Program-made: the position numbers and the translations under genes | Notes under the pieces: generated by a model | Databases searched by the model: none | What the model saw: the letters and a program-made list of their open reading frames with translations, nothing else | What the model was told of the DNA's origin: nothing | Shown here: positions 8,130-16,061 of the stretch, in pieces | Layout: every line of letters begins with the position of its first letter | Numbering within the stretch: position 1 is the stretch's first letter | Assembly (NCBI GenBank): GCA_002686445.1 | Contig: NZCO01000011.1 | Coordinates: 5,658-24,313, forward strand | DNA length: 18,656 bases | Reading direction: 5' to 3' | Origin: a bacterium | GTDB lineage: Bacteria > Patescibacteriota > Andersenbacteria > UBA10190

Positions 8130-10301
8130 ATGCCCACGGCAATGAATCGTAAAAAGAGGAGCGACGAAAAGAACGTGTCCAAGCCTGTTAAAATCAGCTT
8201 TGCCGATCTCACCCATACGGGTCAGCTCGTGGCGGCCAACACGTTTCCGCTCGGCATTACCATGGTGGCGGCAAATGCCCAGAAAGAACTGGGCGACGAG
8301 ATCGATTTTGAAATATTCAAGTATCCTGAGGATTTCAGCGCCTATCTCGACAACAGCACGCCGCAGATCGCCTGTTTCTCGGCCTTCTCCTGGAATATCC
8401 GGCTGGGCCATGAATTTGCCCGCCGTCTCAAGGAGGTCTCGCCGCAGACCCTCATGGTCTTCGGTGGCCCGAATTTCCCCTTGGGTGACGAGGAGCAGAA
8501 GGCATTTTTCGAGAAGTATCCGGCCATCGACTGTTATTTCGAATTTGAAGGTGAAGTTGCCTTCATCGAGTTTTTCCGGACCATGAAGAAAATGGACTTC
8601 GATTGGGAAAAATTCAAACAGGAACACCGCACCGTGCCCAATATCCGCTATCTGGTGGACGGGGATCTGGTCGTCGCCGAGTTGGGGCCCAAGATAAGCG
8701 ATCTTGGCGCCATGCCATCTCCGCATTTGAGCGGTGTCTCGGACAAGTTCTACGACAAGGTGCTGATTCCCATGCTCTACACCACGCGGGGCTGCCCTTA
8801 CCGCTGTACCTTCTGTTATGAGGGCCGGACCTATTTCACCAAGACCCGCCGTTTCGAGCAGGAACGTATCCGCAAAGAACTGAACTACATCGCTGAGCGT
8901 GCGAAGGTCAACGACCTGATTCTGGTGGACTCTAATTTTGGCATGTTCAAGGAAGATCTGGACACCGCCAGGGAGGTTCGCGAGTTACAAAAGAAATACG
9001 ACTGGCCCAAGACGCTGATCAGCGCCACGGCGAAAAATCACAAGATGCGAACCATGGAAATTGTGGAGATTTTGGGCGACACCATGCCGCCCACCTCTGC
9101 TGTGCAGAGCACTGACGTGGATGTGCTTACCCTGATCAAGCGCAAAAACGTATCCATGGAGCAGATGGAGGAAATGGCGAGTCTAGCTGTGGCGAAAGGG
9201 GGGCAGAGCGAGGCGGAAATCATCCTCTGTCTTCAGGGTGATACTAAGAAGAAACATTTCCAATCCATCTTTGACCTGCTTGATGCTGGGATGAGCTACA
9301 TTCGTATGTACCAATTCATCATGCTTCCCGGCACCGAGGCAGCCAGCCGGGAAGAACGCGAGGAATATAAATTCCAGACTCGATTCCGGGTTTTGCCGCG
9401 CTGTTTCGGTACCTATGTTTTTCGTGGCGAATCATTTCCCGTGGCCGAGGTGGAAGAAATTTTGGTGGCCAACAGTACCATGCCTTTCGAGGATTATCAG
9501 GCTTGCCGCGCTTTCCATCTGACAGTGGAGACCTTCAACAACGATTCTCTGTTCATCGACCTCATTCGCTTTCTCAACCACACCGGGGTAAAGCGTTCAG
9601 ATTTTATTACCGCAGTTCACGATAGAATTATCGAAGGCGGTGGCGCGATAGCGAAACTCTACGCCCAGTACGTTGATGAAGAAGCCAGAAATATGTGGGA
9701 CGACAGCAAGGAAGTGGAAGATTTTGTGGTCGAACCTGGCGTCATCGAGCGCTATGTTGATGGTGAATACGGCACTAACGAGCTCTATAAATATCGCGCC
9801 CTGGCCGTTTTCGAACATCTAGAGGTTCTGCACGAGATCGCTTATTCGGTGGCTCGTTCTCTGTTAGAGGATGCAATCGGTCACGATGCGATGGTCGAAT
9901 CCTATCTCGAAGAACTTCTGGAATTCAGCCTGCTGCGCAAGCGTGATCTGCTTAATACCGAACATCTACAAAGGAAGATTTTCCATTTTGATTTCGCCGC
10001 TCTCGTAGATTGTAAATTCGCCCAAGATCCACTGACGCTTGCCCGGCCCGAGGGGATTACCTTGGAGGTTTTTCACAACGATTGGCAGCGAGATCTGATT
10101 TCGGGATATATCACCCAGTACGGCTCCGACGTGATCGGCAAGGGACGCATCCTGATCCGTGCCAATATGAACCGGCTCTACCGCAGTGTGCGGCATCCGG
10201 ATGGTGGCGAGAACGGAAAAATCGATGTGTCTCCGGAAGGGGGCGTGGCTGAAGATGGCCCATCGGGGGGCGCTTCGCCGAAATTCAACGTGGGCAACTA
10301 G
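8130..10301 (+). CDS. large B12-type radical SAM protein, paralog B
   Basis: About 723 residues from ATG 8130. An in-frame ATG at 8097 has a poorer ribosome site, and 8142 is a later option. After a lysine-rich tail of about 20 residues absent from paralogs A and C, it carries DLTHTG (26-31), FPLG (39-42) and MVFGGPNFP. The radical SAM motif is CPYRCTFC with C222, C226 and C229. The barrel has AVQSTD and IILCLQGDT, and the shared C-terminal domain includes PGVIERY, GEYGTNE, KYRAL and FHFDF. It alone has a final Gly/Asp/Pro-rich tail of about 35 residues after LYRSV, likely disordered. It lies 112 bases after paralog A as a tandem duplicate, and by eye they match at roughly half of positions. 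The class suggests a methyltransferase or rearrangement enzyme; no substrate can be assigned. Confidence 0.85.
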   Translation: MPTAMNRKKRSDEKNVSKPVKISFADLTHTGQLVAANTFPLGITMVAANAQKELGDEIDFEIFKYPEDFSAYLDNSTPQIACFSAFSWNIRLGHEFARRLKEVSPQTLMVFGGPNFPLGDEEQKAFFEKYPAIDCYFEFEGEVAFIEFFRTMKKMDFDWEKFKQEHRTVPNIRYLVDGDLVVAELGPKISDLGAMPSPHLSGVSDKFYDKVLIPMLYTTRGCPYRCTFCYEGRTYFTKTRRFEQERIRKELNYIAERAKVNDLILVDSNFGMFKEDLDTAREVRELQKKYDWPKTLISATAKNHKMRTMEIVEILGDTMPPTSAVQSTDVDVLTLIKRKNVSMEQMEEMASLAVAKGGQSEAEIILCLQGDTKKKHFQSIFDLLDAGMSYIRMYQFIMLPGTEAASREEREEYKFQTRFRVLPRCFGTYVFRGESFPVAEVEEILVANSTMPFEDYQACRAFHLTVETFNNDSLFIDLIRFLNHTGVKRSDFITAVHDRIIEGGGAIAKLYAQYVDEEARNMWDDSKEVEDFVVEPGVIERYVDGEYGTNELYKYRALAVFEHLEVLHEIAYSVARSLLEDAIGHDAMVESYLEELLEFSLLRKRDLLNTEHLQRKIFHFDFAALVDCKFAQDPLTLARPEGITLEVFHNDWQRDLISGYITQYGSDVIGKGRILIRANMNRLYRSVRHPDGGENGKIDVSPEGGVAEDGPSGGASPKFNVGN

Positions 10302-10334
10302 AGCCGCCACGTTTGGACAATTTTTAGTGTTTTC

Positions 10335-10949
10335 GTGCGTATCGGCGTCGATTTCGATAATACCCTTGCCGGCTATGACCATCTGTTCGCGGAGGCGGTA
10401 CGTGACCGCGGCTGGGGTCATGTGCCGGTGGATCAGGGCAAGCAGGCTTTGCGTGATGCCCTGCGCGCCGGCCCCGACGGCGAAAACAACTGGCGCAGCC
10501 TGCAGGCGGAGGTCTATGGCGCGCGTATGGCCGAGGCAAAACTCTTCGAGGGCGCGGCTGATTTTTTTGAGCGTTGCAGGGAGCGCGGCGTTACGGTTTC
10601 CATTGTCAGCCACAAGACCAGATATGCCGCCGCCGATCCCGGCGGAGTGGACCTGCACACGGCCTCGCTGGACTGGATGAAGTTACAGGGTTTTTTTGAA
10701 GGTGAGGGGTTCGGACTCGACCCCGCGCAGGTTTTCTTCGAAGCCAGCCGGGCGGATAAGCTGGCGCGCATTGTCGCCCTGAAGTGCACTCATTTTATTG
10801 ACGACCTTGAGGAAGTGTTGCTGGCTCCCGAGTTTCCCAAGGGCGTGAAACGTTATCTGATCGGTGCCACGACAGATGCGCCGGGACTCACTTCGTGCCG
10901 GAACTGGCGGGATATCACGGAGGGTGTCTTTGGTCGAAACTCTGTCTGA
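10335..10949 (+). CDS. HAD-superfamily hydrolase, probable sugar phosphatase
   Basis: A 204-residue protein with all four HAD motifs: GVDFDNTL with nucleophile Asp6 and acid/base Asp8; SIVSHK with Ser92; ADKLARI with Lys142; and FIDDLEE with Asp156/Asp157 for Mg2+. About 75 residues lie between motifs I and II, giving room for a small cap. Such enzymes usually remove phosphate from small cytoplasmic metabolites; a sugar phosphate is likely here. The start is GTG 10335, whose first residues (MRIGVDFDNT) place motif I at the very N-terminus as expected, although no clear ribosome site precedes it. Its 3' end overlaps the next gene, a kinase, by 20 bases, so the two are probably translationally coupled. 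The family is firm; the substrate is unknown. Confidence 0.82.
   Translation: MRIGVDFDNTLAGYDHLFAEAVRDRGWGHVPVDQGKQALRDALRAGPDGENNWRSLQAEVYGARMAEAKLFEGAADFFERCRERGVTVSIVSHKTRYAAADPGGVDLHTASLDWMKLQGFFEGEGFGLDPAQVFFEASRADKLARIVALKCTHFIDDLEEVLLAPEFPKGVKRYLIGATTDAPGLTSCRNWRDITEGVFGRNSV
10919..10923 (+). promoter_or_regulatory. ribosome binding site deciding a TTG start
   Basis: GGAGG, inside the end of the HAD gene, sits 6 bases before TTG 10930. The in-frame GTG 10924 touches it directly and cannot use it, so TTG 10930 is preferred. Confidence 0.6.
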
Positions 10950-11973
10950 CCTCCGGGAAGCCGGACTCGACGCCACCGTGGCGGCGCTGGCCGGAGCGGA
11001 GGTGGTGGCCCTTGAGCAGATGACGGGCGGCGGCAACAACCGGGTCTATGGGGTGAAACTCTCTGACGGCCGTAAGGTGGCCGCCAAATGTTATCCTTCC
11101 CAGAAGGAAGACCCGCGCGACCGCCTGGGGGTGGAATTCGGAGGGCTCGATTTTCTTGCCCAACAGGGGGCGGGTTCCGCGCTTCCGCAACCGCTGGCCG
11201 CCGACCGTGAGGCCGGCGTGGCGCTTTATGAATGGATCGAAGGCGAGGCGGTGGCGGCAACCGACCCCGAAGCTCGCAAGCTCAGCGACGTGGATCAGGC
11301 GCTGGAGTTGTTGGAAAAACTTCATGATCTGCGTCTGACGCCGGGCGCGAGGGAGCTGCCGCCTGGTTCCGATCCCTGTTTCAGTGGCGCCGATCTGGTG
11401 GCGGGGATTGCCGGGCGCAGGAGTCGTCTGGGAGAGGTGGCTAAAGACGACGGCTCCCTGCAGGCATTTTTGTCAGGAAAATTCGATGCGGCGCTGGAGG
11501 CAGGCACACAACAGGCAAGAGAGAATTATAAGGTGGCGGGCATGGATTTCGGCGCTGCTATTCCCGAAGGGAAGCGCACGTTATCGCCGTCGGATTTTGG
11601 ATTTCACAACGCCCGGCGGCGCGAGGACGGCTCCCTGGTGTTTCTCGATTTCGAATATTTCGGCTGGGACGATCCGGTGAAAATGACGGCGGATATCCTG
11701 ATGCATCCCGGCATGGTGCTGAGCGCCGGGGAAGAGGTGAAATTCCGCACCGGTTTGGCGGAGATCAATCGGGAAGACGAAACCTATGAGGTGCGGCTCT
11801 CCGCTCTGTGGCCACTCTTCGGGTTACGGTGGTGTTTGATTCTGCTTAACGAATTTTTACCCGAGCGCTGGTTCCGCCGCGTTTATGCCGATGGCGGGCG
11901 CGACCGCGAAACAGCACAGGCCCGGCAACTGGACAAGGCGGAATACGTGCTGTGCCGGGCGATGGCTAGATGA
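10930..11973 (+). CDS. APH-fold small-molecule kinase (aminoglycoside/choline kinase-like)
   Basis: A 347-residue protein of the APH phosphotransferase superfamily. It has a glycine-rich N-lobe (MTGGGNNRVYGV), Lys53 in VAAKCY as the ATP-contact lysine, EWIEGE as hinge region, the catalytic loop SPSDFGFHN with Asp222 and Asn227, and the metal-binding Asp240 in FLDFEYFGWDDP. The usual His two residues before the catalytic Asp is replaced by Pro; the other key residues are kept. It would phosphorylate a hydroxyl on a sugar, amino sugar or amino alcohol. The TTG start is chosen because GGAGG sits 6 bases upstream and the gene then overlaps the HAD phosphatase by 20 bases. Family members can be resistance enzymes, but placement among biosynthetic genes argues for a pathway step. 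The substrate is unknown. Confidence 0.78.
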   Translation: MVETLSDLREAGLDATVAALAGAEVVALEQMTGGGNNRVYGVKLSDGRKVAAKCYPSQKEDPRDRLGVEFGGLDFLAQQGAGSALPQPLAADREAGVALYEWIEGEAVAATDPEARKLSDVDQALELLEKLHDLRLTPGARELPPGSDPCFSGADLVAGIAGRRSRLGEVAKDDGSLQAFLSGKFDAALEAGTQQARENYKVAGMDFGAAIPEGKRTLSPSDFGFHNARRREDGSLVFLDFEYFGWDDPVKMTADILMHPGMVLSAGEEVKFRTGLAEINREDETYEVRLSALWPLFGLRWCLILLNEFLPERWFRRVYADGGRDRETAQARQLDKAEYVLCRAMAR

Positions 11974-11995
11974 TGGAAGGAAAAGACGGAATTTA

Positions 11996-12844
11996 ATGAC
12001 TCCTGCGAAGATACAAAAAACAAACCACACGGAAACGCAGCTGGACGCCCGTTCGCGCAAGCTGCGCGAAATGGTGATCGACGCCCTGGACGGCGGCGGG
12101 CGGGGCCATCCCGGCGCCGCTTTGTCTCTGATCGAGATCGTGCGGGTGTTGTACGACGACGTGTTGCGCTATCGCGCCGCCGAACCGGACTGGACGGAAC
12201 GGGACCGCTGTATCCTCAGCAAGGGGCATGGCTGTCTGGCGCTCTACGCTATCCTTGCCGATAAAGGGTTTTTCCCGGTGGAAGAACTGCACCGACAATG
12301 TCATCCCGACGCCATGTTGGGCGGACACCCAGAGGCCCATAAGATTCCTGGCGTCGAGGCCTCTACCGGAGCGCTTGGTCACGGCCTGCCCATCGGCGTC
12401 GGCATGGCCCTGGCGGCGCGCTTGCAAGGGCGCGACAGCCGCGTCTTCGTCATTATGGGTGACGGCGAGATCAACGAGGGTTCGGTCTGGGAAGCGGCCC
12501 TTTCCGCCGACAAGCACGGACTCGACAATCTGGTGGCCATCATCGACCGCAACAAGCTGCAATCCTACGGCCCCACCGCCGAGGTGCTTGACATGGAACC
12601 GCTGGTCGACAAATGGCGCAGTTTCGGTTTCGCCGTAAGCGAGGCCGACGGCCATGACGTGGAGTCGCTGCGTGAAGGATTCGCGGCCTTGCCCTACGAG
12701 CCGGGAAAACCAAATTTATTGATCTGTCATACGGTGAAAGGGCGCGGCATTGCTGAAGCCGAGCATAACCCCACATGGCACCACAAGGCGCGGCTCAGCC
12801 CGGAACAGGTGGCCGAACTGCGCAAGGCGCTGGGAGACAACTGA
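11996..12844 (+). CDS. transketolase, N-terminal (TPP-binding) subunit
   Basis: A 282-residue protein covering only the pyrophosphate-binding half of transketolase. It carries SKGHG with His78, ASTGALGHGLPIGVGMALA, and the TPP/Mg motif beginning GDGEINEG at 155-162 and ending about 30 residues later at DRNKLQ. Full transketolases exceed 600 residues; here the rest is the next gene, which overlaps by 4 bases (12841-12844). Together they would move a two-carbon ketol unit between sugar phosphates using TPP. ATG 11996 is preceded by GACGGA with 5-base spacing and starts 22 bases after the kinase stop. In-frame upstream starts would run back into the kinase gene. Split transketolases occur both in heptose loci and in aminoshikimate-type clusters. 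The family is very clear; the donor and acceptor are not known. Confidence 0.93.
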   Translation: MTPAKIQKTNHTETQLDARSRKLREMVIDALDGGGRGHPGAALSLIEIVRVLYDDVLRYRAAEPDWTERDRCILSKGHGCLALYAILADKGFFPVEELHRQCHPDAMLGGHPEAHKIPGVEASTGALGHGLPIGVGMALAARLQGRDSRVFVIMGDGEINEGSVWEAALSADKHGLDNLVAIIDRNKLQSYGPTAEVLDMEPLVDKWRSFGFAVSEADGHDVESLREGFAALPYEPGKPNLLICHTVKGRGIAEAEHNPTWHHKARLSPEQVAELRKALGDN

Positions 12845-13770
12845 TGCGCAGCGCTTGTATGGAAATGGTTCACGAACTGGCCCGGAGCGACCCCCGCGTG
12901 GTTTATGTGGGGTCTGATCTGGGGGCCGGAACTCTGGACGCTATGAAGGCGGAAATTCCCGAGCGCTTCTTTATGGAGGGCGTGTCCGAGGCCCACCTCA
13001 TCGGCATGGCGGCGGGTCTCGCCATGGAAGGGTTCATCCCCTACGTACACACCATCTCCACCTTTATCACGCGCCGCGCTTTCGAACAGGTGGCGGTGGA
13101 TTTATGCCTCCATGATCTGCCGGTGCGTCTGATCGGTAATGGCGGCGGTCTGGTCTATGCGCCGCTGGGCCCCACTCATATGGCGGTGGAGGATATTGCC
13201 GCCATGCGCAGTCTGCCCGGCATGACCGTGGTGGCGCCGGTGGACGCCGAGGAAATGCGTCGTTTCATACCTCAGACTCTCGACCGGCCCGGCCCTATCT
13301 ATATCCGCCTCGCCAAGGGCTATGATGACGTGGTGTCGCGGGACTCCGACGGTTTCGAGATCGGACGCGCCATCACCCTGCGTGAGCCCGGAGATGTGCT
13401 GTTCGTTACCACCGGAGTCATGGCCCAGCGCGCTCTGGCGAGCGCCGATATATTGGCTGGTGAGGACATTAAATGCGGCGTGCTGCATATGCATACGGTG
13501 AAGCCGCTGGATGCCGAAACGCTGCTGCGACTGGCGAGTAAGGTGAAGCTGGTGGTGACAGTGGAGGAGCATACTCTGATCGGTGGACTGGGCGGTGCGG
13601 TGGCGGAACTCTTCGCCGACCATGAATGGAACGCGCCGCCACCACGGCTCAAACGTCTCGGCCTGCCCGACCGTTTTCTCAGCGATTACGGCTCCCAGGA
13701 TTTCCTGCTTGAGGGTTGCGGCCTCGATCCAGCCGGAATTTCGGCCACGGTACGTGGAGTGCTGTTGTGA
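12844..13770 (+). CDS. transketolase, C-terminal (pyrimidine-binding) subunit
   Basis: A 308-residue protein holding the pyrimidine-binding and C-terminal domains of transketolase. MEGVSEAHLIGMAAGLA carries Glu49, which in this family activates the TPP aminopyrimidine ring. It is followed by GPTHMAVEDIAAMRSLPGM and the C-terminal domain with HTVKPLD and EEHTLIGGLGGAVAEL. Its ATG overlaps the TGA of the N-terminal subunit in an ATGA junction, and its own end overlaps the next gene in a GTGA junction. This implies translational coupling and equal production of the two subunits. A 1-deoxyxylulose-phosphate synthase or pyruvate dehydrogenase E1 would be the alternative, but the split size and N-half motifs fit transketolase best. 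Confidence 0.92.
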   Translation: MRSACMEMVHELARSDPRVVYVGSDLGAGTLDAMKAEIPERFFMEGVSEAHLIGMAAGLAMEGFIPYVHTISTFITRRAFEQVAVDLCLHDLPVRLIGNGGGLVYAPLGPTHMAVEDIAAMRSLPGMTVVAPVDAEEMRRFIPQTLDRPGPIYIRLAKGYDDVVSRDSDGFEIGRAITLREPGDVLFVTTGVMAQRALASADILAGEDIKCGVLHMHTVKPLDAETLLRLASKVKLVVTVEEHTLIGGLGGAVAELFADHEWNAPPPRLKRLGLPDRFLSDYGSQDFLLEGCGLDPAGISATVRGVLL

Positions 13771-14876
13771 ATGATACCGCCCCCATCCGCTATGTGGATA
13801 TGGCCGCACAGTTCACCGAACAGCGCGACGAGATCATGGCGCGCGTCGAGGCGGTGCTGGCTGAGGGCAAGCTGGTGGGCGGGCCGGATATTGAAATCCT
13901 TGAACAAGAGATCGCCGAATTTTGTGGCGTCGCCCATGTGGTGGCCCTGAACTCTGGCACCGATGCACTGGCCCTGGGCATGGCGGCTCTGGGGATCGGC
14001 GAGGGCGACGAGGTGATTCTGCCACCCAATTCTTTTATCGCCTCGGCCGCCGCCGTGGCCACCATCGGCGCGGTGCCGATGTTCGCCGATGTGTGCGACG
14101 ACCAGAACATCGATCCCGAAAAGGTAGAGGCCGCCGTCACGCCGCGCACCAAGGCCATCATGCCGGTCCACCTGACGGGCCGCATCGCAGATATGGCGCC
14201 GCTCTTGGATGTGACGGAACGGCATGGCCTGCTGGTGGTGGAGGACGCCTCCCAGTCTTTCGGCTCGCGCTATGAGGGCCGGCTGGCCGGGTCGTTCGGG
14301 GATGTGGGTTGTTTCTCAGCCCATCCACTGAAGAATTTCAACGCTGTCGGAGATTCGGGGTTTCTCACCACCGATGACGGCGAAGTGGCGGAGAAAGTGG
14401 CGAAGATGCGCAATCACGGTTTGGTGGGAAAGGGGCTGTCGGAATCTTTCGGTTATGTAAGCCGCATGGACACCCTGCAGGCGGCGATCCTGCGTTATAA
14501 GCTGGAAGTTCTGCCCGGGGTCATCGAGCGGCGGCGCAGCTATGCCGCCCTTTATAGGGAATATCTCGATCCGGAACATGTGTTCATGGCCCCGGAACGG
14601 GATGTGGAATTCAACACCTATCATACCTTCGTCATCCAGGTGGACTGCCGCGACGAGTTGAAGGCACATCTGGAGGAGCAACAGATCGGCTCGGCCATCC
14701 ATTATCCGCTACCGCTGCATTTGCAGCCGGCGGCAAGTGATTTCGGCCATAAGGCGGGGGATTTCCCGGTGACCGAACGGCAGGCGGAACGCATTCTTTC
14801 CCTGCCCGTTCATCAGACCTTGGGCCAGGACGATGTGCGCCGCGTGGCCGCCACCGTGAACAGTTTTTTCGGATGA
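13767..14876 (+). CDS. DegT/DnrJ/EryC1/StrS-family PLP aminotransferase (copy 2)
   Basis: A 369-residue sugar aminotransferase from GTG 13767, with GGAG at 13756-13759 as ribosome site. It overlaps the transketolase gene by 4 bases; an in-frame ATG at 13716 lies inside that gene and is less likely. Landmarks are LNSGTDAL (phosphate cup), VVEDASQSFGSRYEG with Asp160 and Gln163, and CFSAHPLKNFNAVGDSGF with Lys189 as the Schiff-base lysine. HPLKN is close to the HPxK pattern of nucleotide-sugar aminotransferases. Coupling to the split transketolase suggests that it acts just before or after two-carbon transfer on the same carbon skeleton. It differs clearly from copy 1, so the locus probably installs two amino groups or acts on two different keto substrates. 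Confidence 0.9.
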   Translation: MNDTAPIRYVDMAAQFTEQRDEIMARVEAVLAEGKLVGGPDIEILEQEIAEFCGVAHVVALNSGTDALALGMAALGIGEGDEVILPPNSFIASAAAVATIGAVPMFADVCDDQNIDPEKVEAAVTPRTKAIMPVHLTGRIADMAPLLDVTERHGLLVVEDASQSFGSRYEGRLAGSFGDVGCFSAHPLKNFNAVGDSGFLTTDDGEVAEKVAKMRNHGLVGKGLSESFGYVSRMDTLQAAILRYKLEVLPGVIERRRSYAALYREYLDPEHVFMAPERDVEFNTYHTFVIQVDCRDELKAHLEEQQIGSAIHYPLPLHLQPAASDFGHKAGDFPVTERQAERILSLPVHQTLGQDDVRRVAATVNSFFG

Positions 14877-14917
14877 TTTCCGGGTCTCTGTCCCCATATT
14901 TGTTTGTGAGTTCGTGG

Positions 14918-14922
14918 AAGGA
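14918..14922 (+). promoter_or_regulatory. ribosome binding site deciding a GTG start
   Basis: AAGGA lies 9 bases before GTG 14932. The earlier in-frame GTG 14914 overlaps the front of this site and has no site of its own, so 14932 is preferred. Confidence 0.5.
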
Positions 14923-14931
14923 AAAAATTAC

Positions 14932-15996
14932 GTGACTAAGCTCTACAGCATGTTGAAACCGTTTCGTTTTCCAGAGCGTCTGGAGGCGATTCGTGAGCGC
15001 CACCTCGAAGCGCCAGTGAACATCCGCATCAAGCCCATGAACCACTGTAATCATGATTGCTGGTACTGCGCCTATCGGGTCAGCAATCTGCAGTTGGGTG
15101 AGGATATGGATGTGAAAGACCTTATCCCCACCGACAAGATGTTTGAGATCGTCGACGATATCGTCGAGATGGGGGTGCGGGCAGTGACTTTTTCCGGCGG
15201 TGGCGAGCCGCTGATCTATAAGCCTTTGCCCGACGTCATCGAACGCCTGGCCGCGGGCGGGGTCAAGGTGGGGGCGCTGACCAATGGCTCCAACCTCAAG
15301 GGCAAGGTGGCCGACGCCTTTGCCGACCATGCCACCTGGGTGCGCATTTCCATGGAGGGATGGGACGGCCCCAGCTATGCCGAGGCACGGCGTATCGGCG
15401 AGGATGCCTTCGACAAGCTGATTACCAATATGCGTGATTTCGTGGCGCGCAAATCTCATTGCGTGTTGGGGGTGAGCCTCATCATGGGCCATGACAACTA
15501 TGAGCATGTGTCGGAGCTTGTGGCGCTGTTGGGGGATGTGGGTGTCAACCATGTGAAGCTGGTGGGCACGGTGGTGAGCAATGACGGCGCCGAGTTCAAC
15601 GCCTATCACCAGAAACTGAACCCCCGCATTGACGAGGAAATAGCCAAGGCCGAGGCCATGGCTGCGGATACCTTCACCATTCTCAATCATTATCACGAGA
15701 TGGAGGAGCGCTTCGACCGGCCCTATGCCATTTGTCCCAACATCCAGTTTAACCCGGTGATCGGCGGCGACTGCGTGGTTTACACCTGCCACGACAAGGC
15801 CTTCACCAAGGGCGGCACCTTGGGCTCCATCAAGGATATGTCGTTTAAGGCGTTTTGGTTTTCCGATGAAAACCGCGAGCGGGTCTACGCCATCAATCCC
15901 TCCAAGCATTGCCCGCACCATTGCGCCGACCATGTGAAAAACCTGGGGATGATGGATTATCTCGCCATTGATCCCGAACACGGACAGTTTGTTTAA
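14932..15996 (+). CDS. radical SAM protein with SPASM-like C-terminal cysteines
   Basis: A 354-residue protein from GTG 14932. The SAM/[4Fe-4S] motif CNHDCWYC (C39, C43, C46) is near the N-terminus, followed by the SAM-contacting SGGGEP at 88-93. There is no B12-binding domain. The C-terminal third carries C268, C281, C286, C327 and C331, ending in a CPHHC motif, consistent with a SPASM or twitch region binding one or more auxiliary iron-sulfur clusters. SPASM enzymes oxidise alcohols (anSME, BtrN), epimerise aminoglycosides (NeoN) or crosslink peptides. No precursor peptide was seen nearby, so a carbohydrate alcohol dehydrogenase or epimerase is the most natural guess. It follows the second aminotransferase by 55 bases. 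The class is firm; the reaction is inferred. Confidence 0.87.
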   Translation: MTKLYSMLKPFRFPERLEAIRERHLEAPVNIRIKPMNHCNHDCWYCAYRVSNLQLGEDMDVKDLIPTDKMFEIVDDIVEMGVRAVTFSGGGEPLIYKPLPDVIERLAAGGVKVGALTNGSNLKGKVADAFADHATWVRISMEGWDGPSYAEARRIGEDAFDKLITNMRDFVARKSHCVLGVSLIMGHDNYEHVSELVALLGDVGVNHVKLVGTVVSNDGAEFNAYHQKLNPRIDEEIAKAEAMAADTFTILNHYHEMEERFDRPYAICPNIQFNPVIGGDCVVYTCHDKAFTKGGTLGSIKDMSFKAFWFSDENRERVYAINPSKHCPHHCADHVKNLGMMDYLAIDPEHGQFV

Positions 15997-16030
15997 CTAT
16001 GGCCTGCTTTGTAAAATTCCGGCTCAGCCG

Positions 16031-16061
16031 TTGATATTCTGTCCTATCGTAGAAATATAAG
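16031..16061 (+). promoter_or_regulatory. candidate sigma70-type promoter before paralog C
   Basis: TTGATA at 16031-16036 (5 of 6 consensus) and TATAAG at 16056-16061 (5 of 6) lie in the 94-base gap before the third large radical SAM gene. The spacer is 19 bases, longer than the ideal 17. The other stand-alone member, paralog A, also has a promoter-like TTGAT element upstream. This is suggestive only. Confidence 0.33.

Noticed and set aside
10930..11973. Aminoglycoside resistance gene
   Set aside because: The fold matches APH enzymes, but the position inside a biosynthetic operon and the overlap with a phosphatase favour a pathway kinase; sequence alone does not show resistance.
11885..11995. 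Longer N-terminus for the transketolase N-subunit
   Set aside because: The extension lies inside the kinase gene in another frame, encodes sequence unlike transketolase, and ATG 11996 has a good ribosome site.
14632..15981. 449-residue open frame on the minus strand
   Set aside because: It is fully antisense to a well-supported radical SAM gene and the end of an aminotransferase, and shows no recognisable motif. GC-rich coding DNA commonly leaves such long reverse frames.
10335..15996. Complete AHBA (aminoshikimate) antibiotic pathway
   Set aside because: Several parts are present, but aminoDAHP synthase, dehydroquinate synthase and dehydratase homologs are absent, so only a partial parallel is claimed.
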